NCBI RefSeq assembly: GCF_009389715.1
Contig: NW_024067925.1
Coordinates: 1 to 64,000 of the forward strand
Length of the DNA: 64,000 nucleotides
DNA from: Phoenix dactylifera
Taxonomy: Eukaryota; Streptophyta; Magnoliopsida; Arecales; Arecaceae
Direction of reading: 5' to 3'
Shown here: positions 23,325 through 35,806 of the stretch, one piece after another
Numbering within the stretch: the stretch's first letter is position 1
Layout: each line of letters opens with the position of its first letter
Notes under the pieces: generated by a model
Databases searched by the model: none
Seen by the model: only the letters and a program-made list of their open reading frames with translations
Told to the model about the DNA's origin: nothing
Program-made: the position numbers and the translations under genes

Positions 23325-24672
23325 GGGTTGGGTGAAGATGGGACTCAAAAAAGCCGTGGCCAAGTGAGCTAGGAAGGTTACTAAGTCATCTACAGTTGAG
23401 GAGCAAGTTAGAAGTTAAGATGATGTTCCTCCACAAGCCGAAGCACGTGTAGAGCCTTTCCAACCTCCTTCTCCTTTAGTATTGCTTGCAAAATATGCGG
23501 AAAAAACCAGTCACCACAGGTAGAAAGATAGATTTTGAATTTTTGGATCAAGAAGGGTTTAGATTGAGTGGATGGATACAACAGTAGGGATGGGAGTACC
23601 TCCGCTCTTTAGATGTACCGACCTACCCAAGGTTAGTTCGTGAGTTTATGCTTCACTACGGGTTGGTTCGAAAGGGCTTGAGTCCGAGGTCTGTGGGATC
23701 CGGATTGTTCTTACTGAGCGGAGCCTCGGTCACCTACTACATTTATCTTGTGAGGGTGCTACACCTGACAGATCAGTAGACAGGAAGAGAGCCCTATAGA
23801 TGATCTGGGAGGGAGATGAGCTAGACTATTTTGATGATCTGATTGCTAGCTCACTATCAGTGGAGATGAGGCTGCTTCACAATTTCATAGGATGGATATT
23901 ATTTATGAAGAGCAGGAGATTTGACTATGTGTCTGAGCAAGAGCTAGTGATTTTATGGAGTATGTCATTCAGGACATTTTCCTGAATCTCCCGACGATGA
24001 TGATGAGACAGATGCATGAGGCCGTGTCTAGGGCGAAGGCCTCTTTACCCTACAGTATGGTACTTACCTTGATTTTTAGAGAGTATCAGATCTGTCTAGA
24101 GGGAGAGATCTCCAGAGCACTGCTGCACATTGACACCTACAATGCACGGTCACTGGGTACGTAGAGCTGCAGGGCCAGAGCTAGAGAGACAGGCAGCTGA
24201 GCCTAGTTTACCAGAGCTCGGAGATTTCATCCCAGAGCCTGAGATACCTGCCGAGCATCCATCTTCACATACAGAGGTAGGACCTTCTTCATCAGCACCT
24301 ACTAGTTTCACGGAGGACCAGTGGAGTAGGTTAACTGATATGGTATCGGCTCAGGTGATGAGCCTTTCATATAGACTGACGAGTCAGCTAGAGAGCATCT
24401 CAGCACAGATCAGGAGAGTATCTACACAGGTGACGCGTCTCTCAGATCAAATAACTACTATTGAGAGAGAGCTACACGGTCCCATTGCATCTCGAGCAGC
24501 TGATTCTAAGGTTCCAGCACAGAGCCAGCCAGTCCACAGGGCTCACAGACCGTCTCACTCTTATCAGACCAGACCTCCCCTCCCCACCTATACTAGGAGA
24601 TCTAGAGCTCAATCACAGCCATTAGATCCATTTAGGCTTAGTGATAGTACTAAAGGAGCACATCTAGATTAG
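23325..24672 (+). mobile_element. env-like 3' region of the Sirevirus-like element (fossil)
   Basis: Between pol and the 3' LTR lies a coding-like stretch. Its longest open part (24130-24672) holds a Pro/Ser-rich segment, then a likely coiled coil with regularly spaced hydrophobic residues around SRLTDMVSAQ, then a Ser/Pro/Arg-rich tail. Sireviruses commonly carry such an env-like gene of unknown function. The upstream part is broken. Confidence 0.65.
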
Positions 24673-24874
24673 TGCCTAGAGTTTTTCTAGTTCTTGTATA
24701 TATTTTGTCTTTTGTTGATGAACTACTTTAAAGTGATCAAAAAGCAATGCTTTCTTTTGTGGTACTTTTCATTCTTAAACATTGTAATTTTGGCATAGAT
24801 GAAATACAATGTCTTTTTTTGAGTTATGATCTTTGTCATTTCAATGCTTTTCATTATCTTGTTATTCATTCTTT

Positions 24875-25465
24875 TTGATGATGACAAAAAGGAGAAGAAA
24901 AATATAAGAGAGAAATTCTATAAGAAAGATGAATAGGAGAAAATATATGTATTAACCCTTAAACTAAAAGTCATACATATATACTTAAGGGGAGACATTT
25001 AACAAGAAGAAAATCTGAATTTTATAAATAGAAAATCTAAATTTTGACGAAAAAAAAGAAAAATCTGAATTTTAAAATCTTGATACATAAGAATTCATGA
25101 TACATAACTCATGATACATGAAAATTCACGATACATAAGTCTAGATACATAAGAAGGCATGATACATAAGCATTTGGCATATAACTTTCTTGCCTCGATA
25201 CATAACTTGAAACTCTTACTTTGGCACAAACTTTTGAAAATTTTGACTTAATGAAATATAAGGGTAAGGGGAGCAAAGCTAAAATTCATTTGACATCTAT
25301 TTGGATAAGATAGGGAGAGCTCTTGGTTCATTGATATATACTCTAAATTGGAATATTTTGAAACTCTTGAACCAAAAGCACTTTATGAATTTTAAACCTA
25401 ATTTTTTATATGAATGCCAAATTAACTATACTCAATATTTTTGTAATCATCAAAAAGGGAGAGAT
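24875..25465 (+). other. polypurine tracts and spacer before the 3' LTR
   Basis: TGATGATGACAAAAAGGAG at about 24876 and CAAAAAGGGAGAGAT directly before 25466 are two related purine tracts. Multiple purine tracts are a known Sirevirus trait. Between them is AT-rich sequence with repeated GATACATAA motifs (about 25,080-25,200). Confidence 0.65.
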
Positions 25466-27215
25466 TGAAGATCTTAGTGTTATTTTGATGTTTATAAAGC
25501 CATTGATGCCATATAGAAGTGCTAATGCCATGAACTCAATTGATCAAGATCCTAAACACTTAAGGAAGAAAGAAGCGATACATTCTTGATACATTCTCAA
25601 TACACGGTTCATATACGATTAAAACAACTCTCAAGAACTCATCTAAGGACAAATTATTTAGAAGAACTTGAGAAAAAAATCTAAATTTCAGTTTGACAAA
25701 GTAAGAGTGAAGTTTTCTTGTTAAGGGGCAATTTTATCTTTTTACTAGTCAAAGAGATGAAACTTGTATGTGCCAAGCATCCTAAATTAATTGCAATATC
25801 TTTATTGGTTTCATGTGCTAAACTAACCTTGAGATGCAGAAAATCAAGGTTAGAGTCGACCCCAAAAAGTTTGGAGTCGACTCTGATACATATGGTTACA
25901 CTTGGCACACCATTGGCAAGCTTGGCACACCATTGGCACACTTGGTACAGACCTAGAGTCGACCCCAGAAGAATTAGAGTCGACCCTGGCATATTTGGCA
26001 TGCTTGGCACAGGCTTCGGGCCGATCCAGAAAATGGCACTCTAGCTCGAGTCGACCCCAACAAGTTTCACAAGAGAATTGCTCTCTAGATTGCCTGTCAG
26101 AGTCAACCCCAGCCAAGCTCGAGTCGACTCTACTGTAGCTCGAGCCGACCCCAGAAAAGTTCGAGTCGACCCCAACTTGAATCATAAAAAAAATGCTCTC
26201 TCGATTCCCTGTCAGAGTCGACCCCAGCTAAGCTCGAGTCGACCCCACTGAAGCTCGAGTCGACTCTAGGAAATTCGATTCGCCCCCAGTTTGGAACAAT
26301 AAAAACTGCTCTCTGAATTTTCTGTCAGAGTCGACCCCAAGGAAGCTCGAGTCGACCCCAGCTAGTGGCATTGTAGCTCGAGTCGTTCCCAGCAAAATTC
26401 GAGTCGACCCCAGCACGACTAACAGCATAACGGCTAGTTTTGCAGAAGTACATTTTAAGGCTTCAACGGCTATAAACGGCTAGTTTCTTCAATCCAACGG
26501 CTATAAATAAATTTTTAAGGATTAGAAAAAGTATTTAAGAGCCACTATTCATCAGGAAAAGATCTTTTTGTGAAATTAAAAGGGTGTATTCAAGAGAAAA
26601 CAAAATCCTAGAGTTCTTCATTCATTGCTTCATTCCAAAATCTGAAAGAAGGTGGTTGAGCAGATTTCAAGTACTTCAAGAGCTTTACCAACCCCTTGAG
26701 GAGTGAAGCAACCTTGGCAAAGAAGAGAAGAATATCTACAAAGCGATAATTATTTTCTTTTCTCTTCTTTGAGTGCATACTTGTTTTATTTGCTCATTTA
26801 GGAACTTTAAACCTCTTATCTCTTATTCCTTGTAAGGTTTGTTGGCGAGCCTGTAAAACCAAATGGTGTAGGTTATTGGTGAGCCCGTAAAACCAAAGGT
26901 TAGGGTTTAATTGGTGATCCTGTAAAACCAATTGTAGGATTTTTGGATTGTGAGCCCGGCAAAATAATCCAACTGTAATTCGAGAGATTATAGTGAATTT
27001 CCAACGGAACGTGTAGAGAGTGGACGTCGTAGGTGCCTTGGGGTGCACCGAACAACTATACTTGTTTTGTGTTTGTATTGTATTCATTTTGCTTCCACTA
27101 CACTTATATCAATTCACATAAGCCAAATTACTCATCCATCTATAAATAAAATTTAAGGTCTTAAAATTTAGAAAACCCAATTCACCGCCCTCTTAGGTTG
27201 TTATCTTGGGCAACA
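25466..27215 (+). repeat. 3' LTR of the Sirevirus-like element (1,750 bp)
   Basis: It begins TGAAGATCTTAG and ends GGGCAACA. Apart from the first ~90 bp it is closer to the solo LTRs of units 2 and 3 than the 5' LTR is. Confidence 0.9.
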
Positions 27216-27458
27216 ACATGACTTTACCTGTTAGGTGCCAGCAAGTCACATGACATGTCAGGTTGGGACCATATATATATAAGCTTTGCCAAAGCCCTCA
27301 CTTGCATGTCCATGCAGACACAGCATTTCTTCTTTCCTTTGAAATAACTTTTTGTTGTGTAATTTGGATGTTGTATGTCTTGTATGTTTTTTAATTTCCC
27401 CTTGTTGCATGTGAAATTCGAATTATAGTTATTGATCACCGAACCTGACTTTGTCTAG

Positions 27459-27854
27459 TGCATCCTTTGACTCAAAATCAAGTTATGGGATGCGGAACTA
27501 GGAAGGCTTCTGTACAGTTTGAATGTTCATAGGTAATGGAAGTGTAACTCAAAAGATGAATCACAAATTTGTATATGCTTTATTGGGGTAATGTCTTTAC
27601 TTTTTCTTATGAACAACGTGTTGTGATTTGTCAGGCTTCCCGTATATTCTGTTGCATTTAGCCCAAATGGTGAGTGTTTACTTCCTGGCTCAGATCAATG
27701 CGCACACATATGGTCCCTGAAAGAAAGGGGAAGTCTGTGAGGACTTACAGTGGGGAAGTGAAATTTTGTGAAGTGTGTTGGAACCAAAAAAGGTGATGAA
27801 GTAGCAGCCTGTTTCTCCAACAATACTGTATATGTGTTGGATTTTAAAATGTAG
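27459..27854 (+). pseudogene. 3' end of a HOS15/TBL1-like WD40 gene, broken, at the end of unit 1
   Basis: Two exon remnants are visible: 27459-27532 (DAELGRLLYSLNVHR piece) and 27635-27854 (LPVYSVAFSPNGE, CAHIWSLKE, FSNNTVYVLDFKM and a TAG), with AG/GT splice borders kept. The protein ends like HOS15, a WD40 partner of histone deacetylase complexes. Only the last WD repeats are present. Exon 2 carries two frame breaks, one ending the frame after KERGSL, and exon 1 here is one A short of the units 2 and 3 copies. No upstream exons are found, so this is a truncated pseudogene. Confidence 0.75.
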
Positions 27855-28049
27855 ATATTCATTAAAATTCTCAATCAACTGAGGTAGCAGGCTCATTTCG
27901 TTGTACCCCTAGTGTTGGAGAGACCAAAAATGGATTGTTCATGGCCCAAGCTAGAATGACATTAAAAAAAAAAAAAAGCATTGTTCTTCAGGTGGCCAAT
28001 TACTTTGACCTATAGATCAAAAAAAAAAAGCTACCTAGAGCGCTCCGAG

Positions 28050-28440
28050 ATATATTATTTTTTATTTTTTTGGATGTGTCTGTACTAGAAATTTGTGAAT
28101 CATCAGTCATAGCAGCAACAATAACAAAAAAAAAAGAAAAAAAAAGAAAAAAAGAAAAAAAAGCACAGCTCTCATCCCTCTACACAGCTTTTAAAGAAGC
28201 CACTTGACGTCGCGAAAGAACTGAAAGATACAACTCCAACCCTCCAAATCTGCCTCGCTTCCAGAATGCACCCTCTTGGATCGCGATCTAGCCGTCCAAA
28301 AACGTGTCGTCCTGATGGCGTAAGTCGCAATCCGCGTGTTCTGACGTCACTTGGCCCAGCATTCAATCGGTGCACCATATAAAGGCCGGATACCCAGTCC
28401 GCGATTCTGTTGGCCTTTGGAACACCACATTGTCACTAAC
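28050..28440 (+). promoter_or_regulatory. orphan, inverted copy of the H2A-like promoter at the unit 1/2 junction
   Basis: The stretch matches the reverse complement of about 4595-4930: A-rich tract, CACTTGACGTCGCG, GGATCGCGATC, CTGACGTCAC and CATATAAAGG (near 28375). The octamer is altered from CGCGGATC to CGCGGATT. It points into the next unit, where no histone coding sequence follows; the first ATG after it gives only a few codons. The following CTGTTGGCCTTTGGAACACC matches 4955-4975 in direct orientation, so only the promoter block is inverted. Confidence 0.75.
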
Positions 28441-28626
28441 TATGGCCTTTGATATGATGTGAAACTCATTCTATATCATAAAATTTATTTAAAGGGCTAA
28501 GCTCCTGTTAAAAAAGAATTCTACGTCCCAATTTTTTTGCCGACAATTCTGACAGTATAAAAAATCATCTGGCTGCTAGCCATGGTCCTTGTATGCTAAG
28601 GTGGAAATTAATTAATTATATTTTTT

Positions 28627-28828
28627 GATATCTTTCACCTCTAAATTGAGTTATCCTAAAATCAACACATGGTATCATGCCTCACCAAGTTGCTTCAAAG
28701 GGCTTAGTCCAATGGTCATATCATTTTGATATCTTTCACCTCTAAATTGAGTTATCCTAAAATCAACACATGGTATCATGCCTCACCAAGTTGCTTCAAA
28801 GGGCTTAGTCCAATGGTCATATCATTGA
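28627..28828 (+). repeat. 101-bp perfect-looking tandem duplication, unit 2
   Basis: The segment starting GATATCTTTCACCTC and ending AATGGTCATATCATT occurs twice in a row (28627 and 28728). The equivalents are 41645/41747 in unit 3 and 54662/54764 in unit 4. Unit 1 has a shortened first copy. Confidence 0.85.
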
Positions 28829-30122
28829 GCCAGGTTTGTTGGATGATTCTAAGATACTTTCTCTTCAGCTAGCATATGAATTTGTGTTTTATATTAAAAT
28901 AGATTAACTAACAGCAACCAACCTTGAGGTGATTTTAGAGCTGATCATGGGCTAGGCCGGGCCTATATAAAATTTGACATTTTCTGTGCCCAAGACCGGC
29001 CAATGATCAGCTTTAGATAATTTTGACCTGATTCCTAAGAGCTCTCTGCTAACGGGCAACCACACTATATATTATTGATTGACGACACATTTACCATGAA
29101 ATAGGTGAGATATAAAGAGGCAATTGGCACATAGTCCCTTGATTGACCACCATTAGATATTTAATTCCTCTTGACCCATTGTCTAATTCATGTGCCATAA
29201 TTCTGTTTAATTTTTAGTTCTTGGTCCTACACATTTATACCTGACTCGACATATAACTACAAATAACTATGCATATGGATAAGTGTGTGCAGGAATAATA
29301 CAACTATGTATAAGAACTAATCGAGTATTTGCAAACCTATATAAGTATTTGCAGGACTAAAAGTTAAATACCGACGGTCAAAAAACTGGGTGTAAAATGG
29401 TAATCGAGCTTTGAAGCTAGAAGCAAAGCACTGCTCAGCTTCACCTTTTGCTCTTCTGCTTTGCAATGATGACACCAAAAAAAAAAAAAACCCCATCATT
29501 TTGTAACCTCTGAAATCCACAAGTAGTTTCCCCCAAAAATATGCCGTACTTACATTGTGGGTGTTTCTGACCAACATTCAGTTGCAACTTCTTGGCTCTT
29601 CTATCACCCCTTACTTCAATCTCATTCATCAGTATAGTTAGTTAATAAGAAAAGGATATTTTGGTGCAAAAGGCTTCTGTCACTACGGAGTTAAAGAAAG
29701 GTGAAATATATTTTTTTTTTGAATGAAAGAGAGAGGTGAATATATATGAAGAGGCTGTTTTCATTGAACACGTAGCACCCAGGTTACTGTGGAGCAACCT
29801 TAATGATATGCCAAGACTGGCCCTCTTCCAAGTTTAATGTATAAGGAGCTTAAAAAATATAAGAATGCAAATTGTCCAAACCAAGAATGCAATAAATACT
29901 CATAACATAAAATATCCACACAGAAGCTCCAAAAGGATACTTGGAAAATCTGACGAACAAATGATACCTCATATTGATTTGTGAGATTTTTTTTTTTTGA
30001 GCTAGCCTATCTTCTTGCTTCATAAAAAAAAGAAAATGTTGAAACAAAACACACTGGAAACCTAGTATATTTTCATTGCAGTTTCTCTCAGAACTTGAAT
30101 AGTGGGCGATCAAGGTTGGACT

Positions 30123-31441
30123 TCAACGAGATCTTTTGTCCTCGTATATCTTTTCTGATTCTCGCTTGGTTGCGTCAGCAGAAACATAATAAGCTACAAA
30201 ATAGTCCATGAACGAAGCACAAGATCCCGCCAATGGAAAGGAAACGGTGATGGGAAAAGCCACAAGAAACTCTTGACTTGGAGTTAGACCTCGCTCCTAT
30301 GACCAACATTGTGGATCCGACTATAACGATGATCCTGATCAAAGTGTTGAGCTTTTAGTATAGAGTCAGTAACAATGACGAGGAAATTTAGCAAAGCTGA
30401 AATCTCAATTTAAAATCTAGATATCAACAATATTCTCCATGATCTAGCACTTTCAAGACCAGGAACAACAATATTCACAGGGGATTCTATGTAAATTAGC
30501 AGTTAATCCAGGGGAAAGCCCCTATAATGTCTAATATGTATTAGAAAAGCATAGGGATGGATGATAAGAACCCCAATAAAAATCAGACAATAGGAAGAGA
30601 GTAGAGAATATTTTTGATGTTATTCCAAATTCTTCCGAAGGCCGATAACTTTATTGGATTGTATAAAATAGGCTACTCATTGAAATTTTTTTGTTAAGAA
30701 AAATCTCAATATAGAAGTTATGTACATTGCGCATTGATTGAGTATACTCGATGTTAACTTACTTGGTTCGTTTAGGTTTATATATATTGCCCATGCAAAG
30801 AGAGATATTCTTTCTTTTTTTTCTTTTTTTCTTTTTTCTATATGTTTGTCTATTTATTTTTTGTTTCTTCTGGTGTTCTGTCCTTTTTTTTTTTTCCTAC
30901 CCTTGCGAAGAAATCCATACTAGTAGATATTGGAGGCAGGAAAATTACCACGACACAATCAGGGTGGCTGCAGCCATTTTCTTGTTAAAAGATCTGGAGC
31001 GAATCCACATGCATCCACCAAGTACATTCGCGACGGCATGAGCTATGCCAGAAGCCCAGCTGCTGCGAGTCCAAGCTGTAAGCCTCATGGACTGGCTCTT
31101 TGCACTCAACGAAGAACACCCTCAGGTGCTTCCCCTGCAACAAGGACTCAAAAGCATAAGTAACATTAATGATCGAAGACGCATTTGTTGATCAATTGCA
31201 TCATAACTACAAAAATCATCAATTCTTGTCTTAGGGACAGAATTATGATGTCTTGTTCTTCGGTGTTTCTTGTTAAGGTTACTTTAAGTTTTTCTGCAGT
31301 CATAAATCAAATATATAGAAAAATGAAGAAGAAGAAGAAGTACCTTGTTTTGAGCTATCTCAGCTTCGATCCTAGTATACCAGCAACTACATCCATGATC
31401 ACAATTAGAAGGCAGATAATCACACCTCCTGACATCCTCAT
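30123..31441 (-). pseudogene. DUF1218 membrane protein gene, unit 2 copy, several one-base losses
   Basis: Exons are 31344-31441 (98 nt, one base short), 30949-31134 (186 nt, two short) and 30123/30175-30334. The gaps fall in short runs such as the GATCCC and CTTG stretches that are full length in units 3 and 4. Three separate single-base losses in about 450 coding bases, in a unit that is rich in such differences everywhere, suggest base-call error at least as much as true decay. Splice sites and the G-box upstream (31533-31538) are unchanged. Confidence 0.7.
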
Positions 31442-32296
31442 TGTTACAGGTTTGATAACTGAACGATGGAGTGGGTGAGGATGAAGAAGTACTTAGTAGT
31501 TTGTTTATGGTTTATGATGTACAGAAATACTTCACGTGGAGCAGTGGATAAAGGAAAAGAGGAGAGATTGATATTGATATATTCCTATGAAAGTGTTTAA
31601 CCTCCAAGAGGTTTATTATACCTCCATTTGGACTCCTCAAGGAGTAATTTACAGATCCCATTCAAATGAAAAATTCAGAAATTGGTTAATATATAATAAT
31701 TACTTTATTGAATTGATAAATTAGATCTCAATTACAATAATTGTATCGCTAGCACAAAATCAACAATACTTAATTATTAATTTAGTGCTAGCTAAAGAAT
31801 TATAGTAATTGAAATCTAATATGTCAATTCAATGAATTATATATTAGAATGATTTATTACCTTATTAGAATAATTGATTGCTAATTTTGTGCTAGCAAAA
31901 TAATTATTGTGATTGAAATTTAATATGTCAATTCAATGAATTATATATTAGAATGATTTATTACGTTATTAGAATAATTGATTACTAATTTTATGCTAGC
32001 AAAACAATTATTATTATTGAGATCTAATATGTCAATTCAATAAATTATATATTAGAATGATTTATTATCATATTAGAATAATTGATTGCTAATTTTGTGC
32101 TAGCAAAATAATTATTGTGATTGAGATCTAATATTTCAATTCAATGAATTATATATTAGAATGATTTATTACCTGCAGTTCTGTTGTCTGGTTGTCCCCT
32201 CTCTCAAGATAGAACAAGACCTTCTCCCATATTCAATTGGTCACTAGAATCAAGGAATGCGCATGATCAAAGAACTTGATCGAGAAGGCCTCAGGG

Positions 32297-32396
32297 ACAA
32301 TTTTCACAAATTTTACGAACAGAAGTCCTTATTTTCATATTTCTTATTCCTTACCTTAATTCTGAATCTACACTTTTGAAGAAAATAAGTTTCTTG
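32297..32396 (-). other. rpl36: plastid rpl36 scrap (NUPT), unit 2
   Basis: Same insertion point as in unit 1, with ATG at 32338. The GAAAAATGT of unit 1 reads GAAAATTGT here, so unit 1 keeps the more plastid-like state. Confidence 0.62.
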
Positions 32397-34341
32397 AATA
32401 TTTTTATTAGAATAATTGATTACTAATTTTGTGTTAGCAAGTAAATGATTGTAATTGAGAAACTAATTTGTCAATTCAATGAATTAATTATTACGGATTA
32501 ACTAATTTCTAAATTTTTCGTTTGAATGAGATCTGAAAATTACTCTTTTAGGAGTCCAAATGGAGTTAGATAAACCTCTTGGAGGTTAAGCAAATTATTA
32601 TCTTTTTTAAGAATAATTACTACTTTTGTGCTAGCTAAACAATTATTTTAATTAAAATCTAATATGTCATAATTGCAATAAAGGATTTAATGAATCATAT
32701 ATAACTAACAAAAATAAATAGACACTTTCTTGGATTGTTAGCAATATATAATTCATTAAATTCTTTATTACAATTGTAACATATTAGATTTTTTAGAATA
32801 ATTGATTACTAATTTTGTGCTAACTAAACAATTATTGTGACTGAGATCTAATATGTCAATTCAATAAAATTATATATTAGAATAATTTATTACCTTATCA
32901 GAATAATTGATTGCTAATTTTGTGCTACCAAAATAATTATTGCAATTAAGATCTAGTATGTCAATTCAATAAATTATATATTAAAATAATTTATTACTTT
33001 ATTAGAATAATTGATTGCTAATTTTGTGCTAGCAAAATATTTATTATGATTGAGATCTAATATGTCAATTTAATGAATTATATATTAGAATGATTTATTA
33101 CCTTATTAGAATAATTGATTGCTTATTTTGTGCTAGCAAAATAATTATTGTGATTGAGATCTAATATGACAATTCAATTAATCACATATTAGAATGATTT
33201 ATTATCTTATTAGAATAATTGATTACTAATTTTGTGCAAGCAAGATAATTATTTTAATCGAGATCTAATTTGTCAATTCAATGAATTAATTATTATGTAT
33301 TAACCAATTTTTAAATTTTTCATTTGAATATGATCTCGAAATTACTCCTCGAGGAGTCCAAATGGAGGTATGATAAACCTCTTGGAGGTTAAGCAAATTA
33401 TTATCTTTTTTTTAGAATAATTGATTACTAATTTTGTGCTAGCTAAACAATTATTGTAATTAAATCTAATATGTCACAATTGTAATAAAGGATTTAATAG
33501 ACACTTCTTTGGATTGTTAGCAATATATAATTCATTAAATCTTTTATTACAATTATGACATATTAGATTTTTTTTAAGAAATAATTGATTACTAATTTTG
33601 TGCAAGCTAAACAATTATTATGATTGAGATCTAATATACGAATTCAATGAATTATATATTAGAATGATTTATTACCTTATTAAAATAATTGATTGCTAAT
33701 TTTGTGCTAGCAAAACAATTATTATGATTGAGATCTAATATGTTAATTCAATGAATGATATATTAGAATGATTTATTATCTTATTAAAATAATTGATTGC
33801 TAATTTTGTGCTAACAAAACAATTATTATGATTGAGATCTAATATATCAATTTTAATGAATTATATATTAGAATAATTATTACCTTATTAGAATAATTGA
33901 TTGCTAATTTTGTGATAGCAAAATAATTATTGTGATTGAGATCTAATATGTCAATTTAATGAATTATATATTAGAGTGAAATATTACTTTATTAGAATAA
34001 TTGATTACTAATATTGTGCTAGCAAGATAATTATTATAATTGAGATCTAATTTGTCAATTTAATGATTTAATTATTATATATTAACTAATTTTTGAATTT
34101 TTTGTTTGAATGGGATCTGAAAATTACTTCTTGAGAAGTCCAAATGGAGGTATGATAAACCTCTTGGAGGTTAAGCAAATTATTTTTTTTTGTAGAATAA
34201 TTAATTACTAATTTTGTGCTAGCTAAACAATTATTGTATTTAAAATCTAATATGTCACAATTGTAATAAAGGATTTAAAAAATTATATATTACTAACAAA
34301 AATAAATAGACACTTTTTTGGATTGTTAGCAATATATAATT

Positions 34342-35448
34342 GGGTTTTTGCATAAATACCCTTCTAAATGTAGGATTTTGCATGAATATCCTTTCCAAAT
34401 TGATATTTGCATGCATACCCTTATAAAATATTTGTTTTGCTATTCTATCCTTTTTAATTCTTATTTTTGTATATGTACCCATGCCATCTAACGCTGTTAA
34501 AAAATTAACAGTTTAAAATTAAAATGACTAAAATATTCTCTAATGGGTAAGCGCGCAAATAGAAATTTTTATAAGGATATACAAGTAAATAGAAAATTTT
34601 ACCACGCTTTTGGATAAGAATTTAGGCAAATCTAATTAGTCATATCATAATTATGAGGTGCTGAGCGACCCATGACATACTAAGTCCAGTTAGAATAGAT
34701 GACCGATGACCTACTAACTAAGTCCGTCTACAAGCCAAATTTCATATCACACTATTTTTTATCGAAATGTCTGATTGGACGGAACTTGGTGTCTCCCTGC
34801 CTCCCTCTGAGGAGGACATAAAAAAATCCCAGACCTTCTTCCAAAATCCAATTCCATTGCAGAAAACTGGCATATGACCCATGTTTAGTTGAGCGTTCCC
34901 TCACTTTCTACCTTCAAAAGTTAAAAGAAACACAAACCAAAAAACAGAAGGAAAAAAAGAAAAAGCCGGCAACCGAGACACCGGAGGTATCAACAGTGTC
35001 ATAGATCGAGAGAGAATCCTGATTGGCCGAGGTTCCTTTGGATTCTGTGAACCTATGCCCCTAGGGCTTTTCCTCCTCATTGGCTGGCATTTCCCATCCC
35101 TTTAGAGAATAATAAGGCCATGGGAGCAAGCTAACAAGCTCCTAAGAAACCCATATCTCCTTCCTGTCTGCCTTGAAAACCCGCCATAAATTCACTTAAA
35201 AACGACCCAATAGTACCACCACCCACACACACAAAAAAAGAAGAGACTCTCTTGCTTGTTATCACAAAGCAAAACTCATTTCTCTGAGCTTTTGCTGGAT
35301 TTTAGGTGGCTTTGTGCAGCCTTTATCCTGATTTTGTTTCTCTTTTTCTGTTTCCATTACCACCAACTCAGTGCTGTTAAAGCCACCTACTTAGCATCAT
35401 TTCTGGTCCTTAGACTTAAGCCACCTTCTTTCCAACTCAAACCAGCAG

Positions 35449-35509
<61 letters not shown>

Positions 35510-35806
35510 TCTGGGCCCAAGAGAATCGGGATCCCGATACGCAGGGGGCGGGGTGGAAGCCGGGCACCGGGGGAAAGGGGGGTGGGAGGTTGGGGAGGAA
35601 AGAGTAAGGGTAATAACATCATTTCAAATTTTTATTTTATTTTAATTAATATAAATATGATTTTTTAACACCGTTAAAAACAACCGTTATATTAGGGGTA
35701 TCTGTACAATAACAGAGTTTTATGAGGGTATGCATGCAAATATTAATTTTGAAAGGGTATTCACGGCAAAATTCGTTATTTAGAAGGGTATCCATGCAAA
35801 AAATCC
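34342..35806. mobile_element. Mutator-like element (Pack-MULE type), unit 2
   Basis: Same insertion site and TATATAATT target duplication as in unit 1. The CT tract (35453-35509) is interrupted by a CC. The internal 78-codon frame is disrupted by a longer A-run. Confidence 0.83.

Larger units (their letters stand above)
17163..27215 (+). mobile_element. Sirevirus-like Ty1/copia retrotransposon with both LTRs (fossil, broken)
   Basis: A 10.05-kb element bounded by TG...CA, with target duplication ACATG at 17158-17162 and 27216-27220. The parts are in the order LTR, primer site, gag, protease, integrase, reverse transcriptase, RNase H, an extra env-like region, polypurine tracts, LTR. The domain order (integrase before reverse transcriptase) makes it copia. 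The initiator-Met primer site, long LTRs, extra 3' coding region and repeated GATGATGACAAAAAG-type purine tracts point to the Sirevirus/SIRE lineage. It is broken, with by eye at least about ten disruptions in the coding part. The LTRs differ by several percent, suggesting an insertion some millions of years ago. Confidence 0.9.
7289..28445. repeat. tandem segmental duplication, unit 1 (about 21.2 kb)
   Basis: Homology to the later units begins at 7289 and runs to the next unit start at 28446. This unit differs from the others in keeping the whole Sirevirus-like element (17163-27215), carrying a TRIM (12443-13490) and lacking the 305-bp insert. Its AT-rich array is also shorter by about 618 bp and about 208 bp at two places. 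It is therefore the most diverged member and preserves the pre-solo-LTR state. Confidence 0.92.

Noticed and set aside
27690-27896. Minus-strand frame beginning MSLLPQLIENF, repeated in units 2 and 3
   Set aside because: It is antisense to the HOS15-like last exon and has no motif of its own.
28172-28378. 68-codon minus-strand frame at the unit junctions (MVHRLNAGPSDV)
   Set aside because: It runs through the inverted histone promoter copy; its counterpart near 4,620-4,790 is promoter DNA as well.
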